DNA of 64,000 nucleotides from Variovorax sp. SG517 (GTDB taxonomy: Bacteria; Pseudomonadota; Gammaproteobacteria; Burkholderiales; Burkholderiaceae_C), in NCBI RefSeq assembly GCF_013376045.1, contig NZ_JABMJG010000006.1:372001-436000 (forward strand), read 5' to 3'. A program made the translations under genes and the position numbers. This document shows, piece by piece, positions 8,404-16,934 of the stretch. The notes beneath the pieces were generated by a model. The model made no database searches. It had not been told where the DNA came from and saw nothing but the letters and a program-made list of their open reading frames with translations. Position 1 is the stretch's first letter, and each line of letters begins with the position of its first letter.

Positions 8404-10187
8404 AGTGTCACCTCGAACACGTCGGCAAAGCGGCGTGGGTGGTAGAGCGTGTGCATCGCATGGGGGCCTGCCTCCAGCGCGCAGGCCACGGCCTCCGCGA
8501 CGGCCGGCGACTGCGCGAAGCCGCCGGTGTTGTGGCCGCCGCTGAGCACCATCTTGCCGCCTGCGTCCGCTTCCTGAACTTCGAGCACTCCCAGGCCCGA
8601 GGGCGTCCAGGGCCGCACGCAGAAGCGCGGACGCTCGCCGAGCATGCCGGACTCCCTGGCACGCCTGAACTTGTCGCCGAAGAGTTCCTCCGCCGTTTCC
8701 ATCACGCAGCGCGCGAGTTCGGGCAGGTCGGCCAGGCGTACGTCGTCGGCCGAGACGCCGACGAAGCCATGCCCCGAGCTGCAGTGCAGCACCGGCCGCC
8801 CGGCGGCGTCGCGGCCCGGTACCACGTTGGCGCCCTGGGCCGCTTCGCTGCTGGCGAATGCGCGCCGGCGCACCTTCAGCGGCGTGTTCAGCGCGGCGCC
8901 GTCGTTCGGCAGTGTGACCCACATGCCGACCATCGCGCCGATGGCGGGCAGCCCCGCTATCCTCGCGGCAAGGGTGTGCGCCTGCGCGCCGGGGGAGAGT
9001 ACATAGTGGTCGGCTCGCCGCAAGGCATCGTTGACGACGATGCCTGTCACCGCGCCCGAACTGGCATGCCGCACCTCGCTCGCCTCATGCTGCCAGTGGA
9101 AGCTCGCGCCGAGGCGCTCGAGCAGCCCGATCAGGTTGCGGCAGAACGAGACGATGTTGAGCGAGAACCCTTGCACATCGAGCGCTCCCGCGATCGCTCC
9201 CTCGTTGATCGCGCTGCCCAGCGCGGGCTCGCGCTCGCGCAACCGCGTGAGCGGGACCGTGCCGATCAGCGCACCGATCTCGGCCTCGGCCGTCTGCGCC
9301 GAGCGCAGGGACGCCTCGCTCGGGTAGATGCGCAGCAGCCGGCCGACGTGGTGTGTCTCGCGCAGCAGCTCCGGATAGAGGCTGAAGAGCTCGCGCCACA
9401 GCCGGTGGCTCTGCCGGTTGAAGCCGACGATGTCGTTGCCATAGAGCAGCGCCGCCCAGGGTGGCACCTGTTCGAGCTGGTCGATCCAGCGGCGGTCGGC
9501 GTTCGACATCGTCTCGTAGTCGCGAGACAGCCAGCCGTCCCGCGAAATTCTAAGGCGGAAGCGCGGCGTGTCCCGCGGCGTATAGAGCGGCGAACAGGCC
9601 AGGTGATGGCGCGATTCGTTGTACGAGAAGATGCGCGCGTCCCTGCCGCCGAAGGTCGCGCCGGCGCGCTCGGCGTGCGGCGTGTCGCCCCGGCGCGGAT
9701 CGGCCATGCGGTCGTACACCGACACGCGATGGCCGCGCCGGCACAGCGTCAGGGCCGTGACCAGGTTGACGACGCCCGCGCCGACCAGCATCACCTCGCC
9801 CGGCGCACCGGCCACCGCCTTGGCGGCCGGCTCATGCCTCGGCCGGCACATGGATTCCGCAAGCACGAAGGCTTCGTACTCGGCGCGCTCCCAGTTCGAT
9901 CCGGTCACGAAGGCGCAGCGCCCTTGGAGCGTCGATGGATCGATGGCGACCCGCGAGGCCGAGAGGCCGCAGAAGATGAAGCGGCAGCCGGGGGGGCCGG
10001 CCGCGATGGCCGAGACCGCCTCGTACTGCGCCTCGCGCGCGATCACCACGTCGGGCGCGAGCGCGGCGAGCTCCGCGGCGACCTGGTGCGGCGCCTTGGC
10101 CGCGAGATCGGGCCGCAGCACGATGTTGCGCGCGACGAAGACATCGACCGATGCCCGCGCGAGCCAGCACATGACGACGATCTTCAT
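8400..10187 (-). CDS. DadA-like FAD oxidase with hydroxyacid-DH half-domain fusion
   Basis: 595 residues. From about residue 130 it is a DAO-family (D-amino-acid dehydrogenase/glycine oxidase-like) flavoprotein: MLVGAGVVNLVTALTL with a GxGxxN variant of the FAD motif, ending in the GGHNTGGFAQSPAVAEAVA segment typical of the family. The first ~125 residues are unusual: they resemble the N-terminal substrate domain of D-isomer 2-hydroxyacid dehydrogenases, including a segment like ...AEYEAFVLAESM. The ATG at 10187 overlaps the ABC ATPase stop (ATGA). It probably oxidises an imino/amino acid that is imported or later activated by the NRPS. The role is inferred. Confidence 0.85.
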   Translation of the reverse strand: MKIVVMCWLARASVDVFVARNIVLRPDLAAKAPHQVAAELAALAPDVVIAREAQYEAVSAIAAGPPGCRFIFCGLSASRVAIDPSTLQGRCAFVTGSNWERAEYEAFVLAESMCRPRHEPAAKAVAGAPGEVMLVGAGVVNLVTALTLCRRGHRVSVYDRMADPRRGDTPHAERAGATFGGRDARIFSYNESRHHLACSPLYTPRDTPRFRLRISRDGWLSRDYETMSNADRRWIDQLEQVPPWAALLYGNDIVGFNRQSHRLWRELFSLYPELLRETHHVGRLLRIYPSEASLRSAQTAEAEIGALIGTVPLTRLREREPALGSAINEGAIAGALDVQGFSLNIVSFCRNLIGLLERLGASFHWQHEASEVRHASSGAVTGIVVNDALRRADHYVLSPGAQAHTLAARIAGLPAIGAMVGMWVTLPNDGAALNTPLKVRRRAFASSEAAQGANVVPGRDAAGRPVLHCSSGHGFVGVSADDVRLADLPELARCVMETAEELFGDKFRRARESGMLGERPRFCVRPWTPSGLGVLEVQEADAGGKMVLSGGHNTGGFAQSPAVAEAVACALEAGPHAMHTLYHPRRFADVFEVTL

Positions 10188-11209
10188 GCGCTGCCCGCCC
10201 GCTCGATCAGATGGCAGGCGACCCAATGATCGGTACCCACGCGCACGAGCGCCGGTATCTCCTCGGCGCAGCGTCGCGTCGCGCGCGGGCAGCGCGGATG
10301 GAAATGGCAGCCGCGCGGCGGATTCAGCGGCGAGGGGATCTCGCCCCGGATCGCCACGAAGGCCTTCTTGCGCACCTCGAGTTTCGGCGCCTCGGCCAGC
10401 AGGCCCTCGGTGTAGGGATGCAGCGGCTGTTCGAACAGCGCGTCGGCGCTCGCCGACTCGACCACGCGGCCGAGGTACATCACCACCACGCGGTCGCTGA
10501 TGTGCCGCACCACGCCGAGGTCGTGGCTGATGAAGAGATAGGTGAGGGCGAGCTCCTCGCGCAGCGCCATGAACAGGTTGATCACCTGCGCCTGGATGGA
10601 CACGTCGAGCGCGGCCACGGCTTCGTCGCAGATCAGCAGCCGGGGCCGCACGGCCAGCGCGCGGGCGATGCCGATGCGCGCGCGCTGGCCGCCCGAGAAC
10701 TGGTGCGGAAAGCGGCGCATGAAGCCGGGGTCGAGGCCGACCTTCTGCATCAGCGCAGCCACGTGCGCCTCCTGGTCCCCGGCGTCGACCAGCCCGTGCG
10801 CCACGGGCGCCTCGCCGATGATCTGGCGCACCCGCATGCGCGGATTGAGGCTCGCATACGGGTCTTGGAAGATCATCTGGACGCCGAGCATGTCGCGCCG
10901 GTGCGCGCTCGCCGAAAGGCGACGCTTGCGCAGCTCGGCGTTCTCGCCCTGCCACCAGCGCTCGCCCTCGCTCAGCGACTGCAGCCCCGCGGCCATGCGC
11001 CCGAGCGTCGACTTGCCGCAGCCCGATTCGCCCACCAGCCCCACCACTTCGCCGGGGCGCACGGCGAGCGAGACGCCGTCGACGGCGTGGACGGTGCGCG
11101 ACGGCACCGGGGCACCGAACAGGCGCGCGATCTTTGCCGCGGCATCGGGCTTGCGGACAAAACGCTTGGCGCTGGCGCGCAGTTCGAGCAACGGGGTGAC
11201 GGTGTCCAT
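10184..11209 (-). CDS. Oligopeptide ABC importer ATPase (DppF/OppF-like)
   Basis: 341 residues from the ATG at 11209, which follows the DppD-like stop by two bases; an in-frame ATG at 11230 lies inside the upstream gene. It has Walker A GESGCGKST, signature FSGGQRARIGIARAL, Walker B LLICDEAVAALD and the H-loop ISHDLG. The C-terminal oligopeptide-transporter extension has the Cys-rich stretch GCHFHPRCPRATRRC that binds an Fe-S cluster or metal in this family. It energises import together with the preceding four transport genes. Opp/Dpp systems take up peptides, opines or nickel chelates; which one cannot be read here. Confidence 0.93.
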   Translation of the reverse strand: MDTVTPLLELRASAKRFVRKPDAAAKIARLFGAPVPSRTVHAVDGVSLAVRPGEVVGLVGESGCGKSTLGRMAAGLQSLSEGERWWQGENAELRKRRLSASAHRRDMLGVQMIFQDPYASLNPRMRVRQIIGEAPVAHGLVDAGDQEAHVAALMQKVGLDPGFMRRFPHQFSGGQRARIGIARALAVRPRLLICDEAVAALDVSIQAQVINLFMALREELALTYLFISHDLGVVRHISDRVVVMYLGRVVESASADALFEQPLHPYTEGLLAEAPKLEVRKKAFVAIRGEIPSPLNPPRGCHFHPRCPRATRRCAEEIPALVRVGTDHWVACHLIERAGSA

Positions 11210-11213
11210 GGTG

Positions 11214-12227
11214 TCAGTTCGCAATCGCACAGGGAGAGGGCAGGGGCGCCGGGTGGAAGCAGCGCAGCCTGCGGCCGTCGAGCGCCACCAGCGGCGGCTC
11301 GTTGCGGCAGACCACGTCCGCGCTGGCGCAGCGCGCCTGGAATGCGCAGCCTTGCGGCAGCGCGAGCAGCGAGGGCGTCATGCCCGGGATCTGCTGCAGC
11401 GGGCGCCCGCGCGGGTTGCGCGACGGCGCGCTCGCGATCAGCCCGCGCGTGTACGGGTGGCGCGGCCGGTCGAGCACCTCGGCCACGGGGCCCTGCTCGA
11501 CGATGCGCCCGGCGTACATCACCGAGACCGTGTCGGCCAGCCCCGCCACCACCGACAGGTCGTGCGAGATCCAGATCAGCGCGGTGCCCGAGGCGCGGCA
11601 CAGGCTCTGCATCTGCGCGAGGATCTGGCCCTGCACCGTGACGTCGAGCGCCGTTGTCGGCTCGTCCGCGATGATCACGTCGGGCTCGTTGAGCAGCGCG
11701 ATCGCGATCGCCACCCGCTGGCGCATGCCGCCCGAGAACTGGTGCGGATAGGCCAGCAGCCGCTCGTGCGGCGACGGGATGCCGACCTTGGCGAGCGCCG
11801 CGGCGGCGCGTTCGCGCGCCACGCGCTCGCTGACCCGGTGGTGCGCGCGCACCGCCTCGATCATCTGCGTGTCGATGCGCAGCACCGGGTTCAGCGTCAT
11901 CATCGGATCCTGGAAGATCATCGCGATGCGATTGCCGCGCACGCCCTGCAGCGCGCGAGAAGACAGGCGCCGCAGGTCGAGCACCTCGCCGTTGCGCGGC
12001 GCGAGGCGCAGCCGGCCCGCCACCACCTGGCCCGGCGGGTCGATCAGCCCTATGAGCGAGTAGCCCGTCATCGACTTGCCAGAGCCCGATTCGCCGACCA
12101 GGCCCATGATCTGGCCGCGCTCGATCGAGAACGACACGTCGTCCACGGCCTTGACGATGCCGGCGCGCGTGGCGAACTGCGTCTTCAGGCCCTCGACGAG
12201 CAGCACGGGTTGAGATGCGCTCGTCAT
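11214..12227 (-). CDS. Oligopeptide ABC importer ATPase (DppD/OppD-like)
   Basis: 337 residues, ATG 12227 overlapping the permease stop (ATGA). Motifs: Walker A GESGSGKSM, in which the last Thr/Ser position is Met-flanked by Ser; signature FSGGMRQRVAIAIAL; Walker B VIIADEPTTALD; and ISHDLSVV. A C-terminal Cys-bearing tail (GCAFQARCASADVVC) matches the oligo_HPY extension of the family. It pairs with the following ATPase to form the heterodimeric motor of a five-part importer. Confidence 0.93.
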   Translation of the reverse strand: MTSASQPVLLVEGLKTQFATRAGIVKAVDDVSFSIERGQIMGLVGESGSGKSMTGYSLIGLIDPPGQVVAGRLRLAPRNGEVLDLRRLSSRALQGVRGNRIAMIFQDPMMTLNPVLRIDTQMIEAVRAHHRVSERVARERAAAALAKVGIPSPHERLLAYPHQFSGGMRQRVAIAIALLNEPDVIIADEPTTALDVTVQGQILAQMQSLCRASGTALIWISHDLSVVAGLADTVSVMYAGRIVEQGPVAEVLDRPRHPYTRGLIASAPSRNPRGRPLQQIPGMTPSLLALPQGCAFQARCASADVVCRNEPPLVALDGRRLRCFHPAPLPSPCAIAN

Positions 12228-13135
12228 TGCTTCTGCAGCCTCGGGTTCGACACGTCGCGCAGCTGATCGGCGACGAGATTGATGGCGAGGATCGTGAGAA
12301 GCAGCAGGACGCCGGGGTAGAGCGACATCCAGTACTTGCCCGCCAGCAGGTATTGCTGGCCGTTGGCGATCAGCAGGCCGAGCGAGGGCTCGGTGATCGG
12401 CACGCCCAGTCCCAGGAAGGACAGCGTGGCCTCCAGCGAGATCGCGTTGGCCACCTGCAGCGCGGCCACCACGATCACCGGCGGCAGGCAGTTGGGCAGC
12501 AGGTGCCGCAGGACGATGCGCGTATCGCTCAGCGCCAGGCCTTGCGCGGCTTCGATGTATTCCTTGCGGCGCTCGACGAGCGCCGCGGCACGCACCGTGC
12601 GCGCGTAGTAGGCCCATTGCACCGCCACCAGCGCGATGGCGACATTGCCGACGCCCGGCTTGAGCACGGTGACCAGCACCAGCGCGACCAGGATTGCGGG
12701 AAACGACAGCTGGATGTCCACGATGCGCATGAGCAGCGCATCGAGCCGGCCGCCGGCGTAGGCCGCGAGCAGGCCCAGCGTCGCGCCCAGCGAAAGCGCC
12801 GCGAGCGTTGCCACCACGCCGATGCCCAGCGAGATGCGCAGCCCGTAGAGCATGCCCGAGAGCATGTCGCGGCCCTGGTCGTCGGTGCCCAGCAGGTAGA
12901 GCTTGCCCTGGCCGGCGGCATCGTTGCCGCCGTGCGAACCCGGCGGCAGGCGCGAGTCGAGGATGTCGAGCTGCGCGAGGTCGTACGGGTTCTGCGGCGC
13001 GAGCAGGGGTGCGAACAGCGCGGCGAGCATCAGCGCCAGCAGCACGGCCGCGCCGAGCACGGCGAGCCTGGAGCGGGCGTACTGCCGCAGCAGGCGGCGC
13101 AGGGGGGATTCGTCTTCTTCGAACATGGTCGTCAT
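12224..13135 (-). CDS. ABC importer permease (DppC/OppC-like)
   Basis: 303 residues with an N-terminal cytoplasmic stretch, one leading helix (VLGAAVLLALMLAALFAPLLA), the conserved LGTDDQGRD loop typical of OppC/DppC, and five more helices. The ABC coupling motif region is EAAQGLALSD. The start ATG at 13135 gives an ATGA overlap with the upstream permease; a second ATG at 13126 is possible. It forms the membrane channel with the preceding permease. Confidence 0.93.
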   Translation of the reverse strand: MTTMFEEDESPLRRLLRQYARSRLAVLGAAVLLALMLAALFAPLLAPQNPYDLAQLDILDSRLPPGSHGGNDAAGQGKLYLLGTDDQGRDMLSGMLYGLRISLGIGVVATLAALSLGATLGLLAAYAGGRLDALLMRIVDIQLSFPAILVALVLVTVLKPGVGNVAIALVAVQWAYYARTVRAAALVERRKEYIEAAQGLALSDTRIVLRHLLPNCLPPVIVVAALQVANAISLEATLSFLGLGVPITEPSLGLLIANGQQYLLAGKYWMSLYPGVLLLLTILAINLVADQLRDVSNPRLQKQ

Positions 13136-14109
13136 GCGCTTTGTTCGTCGAGCCGCACGCGCGGGTCGAGGCTCGAGTACGCGATGTCCACGAGCAGGTT
13201 GAGCAGGGTGAACATCGACACCACCACCAGCAGGTAGGCGACGATGACCGGGCGGTCGAGCGAGCCGATCGACTCGATGATCAGCTTGCCCGCGCCGGGC
13301 CAGACGAAGATGGTCTCGGTCACGGCGGCGAACGCGACCAGCGCGCCGAATTCCAGCGCCACCACCGTCACGATCGGCACGAGGATGTTCTTGAGCACGT
13401 GCACGCCCACCACGCGCGCCGGCGAGAGGCCCTTGGCGCGGGCGTACTTGACGTAGTCCTGCGTCAGTGCCTCGTGCGTGCTGGCCCGGGTGAGTCGCGT
13501 CACCAGCGCGAGCTTGAAGAGCGCGAGGTTCACCGCCGGCAGCAGCAGATGCTTCCAGCCTTCGACGCTGAAGATCGACAGCGAAAGCCCCAGCACCTCG
13601 CGCGTCGGCCCGCGCCCGCCCGCGGGCAGCCAGGCCAGCTGCACCGCGAACACGACGATGAGCATCAGCCCGACCCAGAAGGTCGGCAGCGAGAAGCCCA
13701 GGATCGAGCCGGTCATGATGCTCCTGCCTATCCACGAATGAGGCCGCAGGCCGGCCCACAGCCCGAGCGGCACGCCCAGCGCGATGGCGATCAGCATCGC
13801 GACGCAGGCCAGCTCGAGCGTGGCGGGAAGCCGCTCGAACACCAGCGAGATCGCGGGCACGCCATGGACGAAGGAGTTGCCCAGGTCACCGCGCAGCGCG
13901 TGCTGCAGGAAGTTCCAGTACTGAAGCGGCAGGGCCTGGTCCAGGCCCATGGCCCGCACGAGCCGCGCGCGCTCGGCCTGATCGGCGTCCATGCTGATCA
14001 GGATGTCGGCGGGATTGCCGATCAGGTAGACGCTGGCGAACACCAGCATCGACATCGCAAGCAGCACGCCGACGCTCTGCGCCAGGCGGCGAATCACATA
14101 AACCAGCAT
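13132..14109 (-). CDS. ABC importer permease (DppB/OppB-like)
   Basis: 325 residues starting MLVYVIRRLAQSVGVLL, the classic N-terminus of OppB/DppB permeases. It has six predicted helices, a periplasmic loop after the first, and the coupling segment YVKYARAKGLS. Stop overlaps the next permease start. A 38-base gap separates it from the M14 gene upstream. Inner-membrane half of the importer channel. Confidence 0.93.
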   Translation of the reverse strand: MLVYVIRRLAQSVGVLLAMSMLVFASVYLIGNPADILISMDADQAERARLVRAMGLDQALPLQYWNFLQHALRGDLGNSFVHGVPAISLVFERLPATLELACVAMLIAIALGVPLGLWAGLRPHSWIGRSIMTGSILGFSLPTFWVGLMLIVVFAVQLAWLPAGGRGPTREVLGLSLSIFSVEGWKHLLLPAVNLALFKLALVTRLTRASTHEALTQDYVKYARAKGLSPARVVGVHVLKNILVPIVTVVALEFGALVAFAAVTETIFVWPGAGKLIIESIGSLDRPVIVAYLLVVVSMFTLLNLLVDIAYSSLDPRVRLDEQSA

Positions 14110-14147
14110 GAAGGTGAAGGTCCTGTATCGAAGGTTGCGCGTGCGCC

Positions 14148-15167
14148 CTAGGGCGCGAGCACCGGCACGCGTTGCATGAGGTAGCCGAGGCAGTCCTGGC
14201 GGATGGCGCGCAGGTCGCGCGTGAACATGGCGGCGACCGCGTGCGTCGAAAGGCAGACGTCGGCTCCCTTGCGAACCAGCATGCCGGCGATCGCCTCGCC
14301 GTCGAGCCGGTAGGCGCGAAGCGGTTCCGTGTCGGGGTGAGACAGCGTGGTGGCGATCACGTGGCCGGGCTCGAGCGCGCGGAAATTGAAGGATTCGATC
14401 TCTGGCGGCAGCTGGAGGTCGGCGGCTTGGCCGTCGCAGCTCAGCGTGAGGCCCTCGGCGACCTTGAGCATCGCGAAGGCCTGGTAGATGTCGATCGCCT
14501 TCGCGTCGTCGTGCGCGGTGCCGTCCCCGAAGTCGTCGGCGAGGCAGCGTTCGATGAGCGTCGCGGCCTGTGCCACGCCCTCGGCGTTGCCGATTTCCCC
14601 GCATTCGCAGCACACCGTCGGGCAGATCGGCGTGAACGCGGCGCCCAGCGATTGCGGCGCCTGGATGAGCACCGCGAGCGGCGAGAACATGCGTGCGAGC
14701 CGCAGATGCTCCGCGCCGGTCGAACTCAGGCAGGAATAGAGCGGATTGCGCCCCGAGTTGTTGTGCAGGTCGATGGCCAGGAAGACCTCGCGCTCGCGCA
14801 TCGCTTCCATCACCCGTGCCGCCATGCGCTGGTGCGGCGTGGCCGGTACGGCGATCGGCCAGATGCGGTTGTAGTCCGGCTGGTCTTCCAGCCGGCGCAC
14901 GCCGGCGCGCGCGGCCTCCACGTTGCCGACGAAGATCGAGAGGGCGCGAGGCAGCGGCTGGTTTTCGAACTTCGCGAGCACCGATTGCAGCGCCAGCAGG
15001 CCCGCGTCTTCGTTGCCGTGCAGCAGCACCGAGACGAACACCGGCCGGGGCCGCACACCGGGCAGGTGGATCAGCGTCGGTGCCGGCAGCACCTCGTGCA
15101 GCGTGCGCGCCGACGCGCCCATGAACGCGGGCGGCAGGTGGTCGAGCACATGCGGCAGGTCGGACAT
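14148..15167 (-). CDS. M14-type deacylase/carboxypeptidase (AstE/aspartoacylase-like)
   Basis: 339 residues from ATG 15167; a GTG at 15176 that overlaps the previous stop (GTGA) is an alternative start. Zinc-site motifs are H50-G-N-E53 (LLHGNEDAG) and H135 in AIDLHNNSGRN, as in the succinylglutamate desuccinylase/aspartoacylase branch of M14 metallohydrolases. A Glu-containing segment (CCECGEIG) follows at the position expected for the catalytic base region. No signal peptide is visible, so it acts in the cytoplasm. Its place between the binding protein and the permease suggests it deacylates or trims the imported compound. Confidence 0.85.
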   Translation of the reverse strand: MSDLPHVLDHLPPAFMGASARTLHEVLPAPTLIHLPGVRPRPVFVSVLLHGNEDAGLLALQSVLAKFENQPLPRALSIFVGNVEAARAGVRRLEDQPDYNRIWPIAVPATPHQRMAARVMEAMREREVFLAIDLHNNSGRNPLYSCLSSTGAEHLRLARMFSPLAVLIQAPQSLGAAFTPICPTVCCECGEIGNAEGVAQAATLIERCLADDFGDGTAHDDAKAIDIYQAFAMLKVAEGLTLSCDGQAADLQLPPEIESFNFRALEPGHVIATTLSHPDTEPLRAYRLDGEAIAGMLVRKGADVCLSTHAVAAMFTRDLRAIRQDCLGYLMQRVPVLAP

Positions 15168-15172
15168 GTCGC

Positions 15173-16765
15173 TCACTTGCGGTCCTCCGCCTCGGCATGG
15201 ACCTGCTGGGCCTGCGTGAACTCGTCGACGCGCGGCACCATCGTGAGGCCCTTGCGCGCGGCCCAGGTCGAGACCTGGTGGTACAGCGGAATGATCGCGT
15301 AGTCCTTCTTCAGCGCGAGCGCGGTGGCCTTTTGCAGCAGGGCTTCGCGCTTCGCGTCGTCGACGGTGTTGAGCGCTTCGTTCAGCAGCGCATCGAACTG
15401 CGGATTGCTGTAGCTGCTCCAGTTGGTCGCGCCCATGCCGCGCTCCTTGTCGGGCGTGGCGAGCAGGCCGCGCAGCGCGCCCGAGGGCTCGCCGCCGCCC
15501 ACGCCCCAGCCGAGCAGGCCGAAGCCCAGTTCCTTCTTCGAGGCGCGCCCGACATAGGTCGCCATCGGTGAAACCTGCACCTTGGTCACGATGCCGCCGC
15601 GGGTGAGCATCTGGCCGATGGCCTGCGCGACCTGCTTGTCGTTGACGTAGCGGTCGTTCGGCCCGAACAGCGTGAGGCCGAAGCCCGCGGGATAACCTGC
15701 CTCGGCGAGCAGCTGCCGCGCGCCCTGCACGTCGACGCCATCGGGCTTGAGCTCGGGGTTGAAGCCGAACATGCCGCTCGCGGCCAGGTTGCCGGTGGGC
15801 ACGCCGAGCTGGTCGAGCACGCGCTCGGCCAGCACGCCGCGATCGATCAGCTTGGAGATCGCCTGGCGCACGCGCGCGTCCTTCAGCGGATTGCGATCGA
15901 GCGGCTTGCCGTCCTTGTCGGTGACGAAGGGCGAGGTATCGCGATGGTCGGTGTAGAGGAACATCACCCGGCTCGACACCTTGGTGAATACGCTCAGGCT
16001 CTTGTTCTGGCGGAACTGGGAGACCAGGTTGGCCTGCACGTTCTCCACCAGGTCCACGTCGCCCGACAGCAGCGCCGACATGCGCGCCGATTCGGCCGGC
16101 AGGGCGCGCAGCGTGACGCCGGACCACGCCGGCTTCGAGCCCCAGTACCCGTCGAAGCGCGCGAACTGCACGCCGGTGCCGGGCGTGAACTTCACGAGCC
16201 TGAAGGGGCCGGTGCCGGCCTGCACCTTCGCCTGGTTGAAGTCGTCGCTGCTGGCCTTCTCGGCCGACTTGCGCGAGACGATGAAGATGCGCGTGAGGTC
16301 GTTCGGCAGCAGCGGCGCCGGCGTGGCGGTCGTCAGCTGCAGCGTGAGGCGGTCGACGATCTTCTTGCCCGTGATGGCACGCGTGTAGGCGGCGAACGAG
16401 CTCGGGCTGTTCACGATGGTCGCGGGACGCTCGAGCGAGAACACCACGTCCTGCGCGGTGAGCGGGCTGCCGTCGTGGAACTTCACGCCGTCGCGCAGCT
16501 TGAACTCCCAGGTGGTGTCGTCGATGGCGCGCCACGAGGTCGCGAGCGCGGGTGTCAGGCGTGCGTCGGCGTCGAGCGCGACGAGGGTTTCGTAGGCGTG
16601 GCTCACCACCGCGCTGATCGCATCGTTGTTCACGAAATGCGGATCGACCGATGAAGGATTGCTGCTCAGCCCGATACGCAGTTCCTGCGCATTGGAAAGA
16701 CATGCAAGGCATGCGAGAAGCGCGCCGCACAGCAGCGCGCGCCAGTGACGCAGGGTCGGTCTCAT
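15173..16765 (-). CDS. Periplasmic peptide-type substrate-binding protein (SBP_bac_5)
   Basis: 530 residues from ATG 16765, chosen because a GGAGA ribosome site sits 8 bases upstream and the sequence then reads as a Sec signal peptide (RHWRALLCGALLACLACLSNAQ). The mature part starts ELRIGLSSNPSSVDP and has the DGVKFHDGSPLTAQDVVFSL motif that marks the oligopeptide/dipeptide/nickel binding family (class C). It is the first gene of the ten-gene operon and delivers ligand to the DppBCDF-like complex. Ligand unknown. Confidence 0.93.
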   Translation of the reverse strand: MRPTLRHWRALLCGALLACLACLSNAQELRIGLSSNPSSVDPHFVNNDAISAVVSHAYETLVALDADARLTPALATSWRAIDDTTWEFKLRDGVKFHDGSPLTAQDVVFSLERPATIVNSPSSFAAYTRAITGKKIVDRLTLQLTTATPAPLLPNDLTRIFIVSRKSAEKASSDDFNQAKVQAGTGPFRLVKFTPGTGVQFARFDGYWGSKPAWSGVTLRALPAESARMSALLSGDVDLVENVQANLVSQFRQNKSLSVFTKVSSRVMFLYTDHRDTSPFVTDKDGKPLDRNPLKDARVRQAISKLIDRGVLAERVLDQLGVPTGNLAASGMFGFNPELKPDGVDVQGARQLLAEAGYPAGFGLTLFGPNDRYVNDKQVAQAIGQMLTRGGIVTKVQVSPMATYVGRASKKELGFGLLGWGVGGGEPSGALRGLLATPDKERGMGATNWSSYSNPQFDALLNEALNTVDDAKREALLQKATALALKKDYAIIPLYHQVSTWAARKGLTMVPRVDEFTQAQQVHAEAEDRK

Positions 16766-16934
16766 GGGTTCTGTCTCCGTTGGAATTCCGGTTGTCGCAA
16801 CGGTTCGGGATTCATAGAATCCAGCCCGCCATCGACACACATTCATGCGCTTGAATCGTTGGATCCGTGGGCGCAAATCGATGCCGGGACATTAGCAAGC
16901 GGCGGCTTCCCCGCCATGTAGATTCTTAGCTTCC
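16766..16934. promoter_or_regulatory. Divergent promoter region, ABC/NRPS operon versus AraC gene
   Basis: 169 bases between the start of the binding-protein gene (leftward) and the AraC gene (rightward), with lower GC than the flanks around 16800-16860 and 16910-16935. Both promoters and the AraC operators must lie here. I could not define a convincing -35/-10 pair or a clean direct repeat by eye. Confidence 0.6.
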
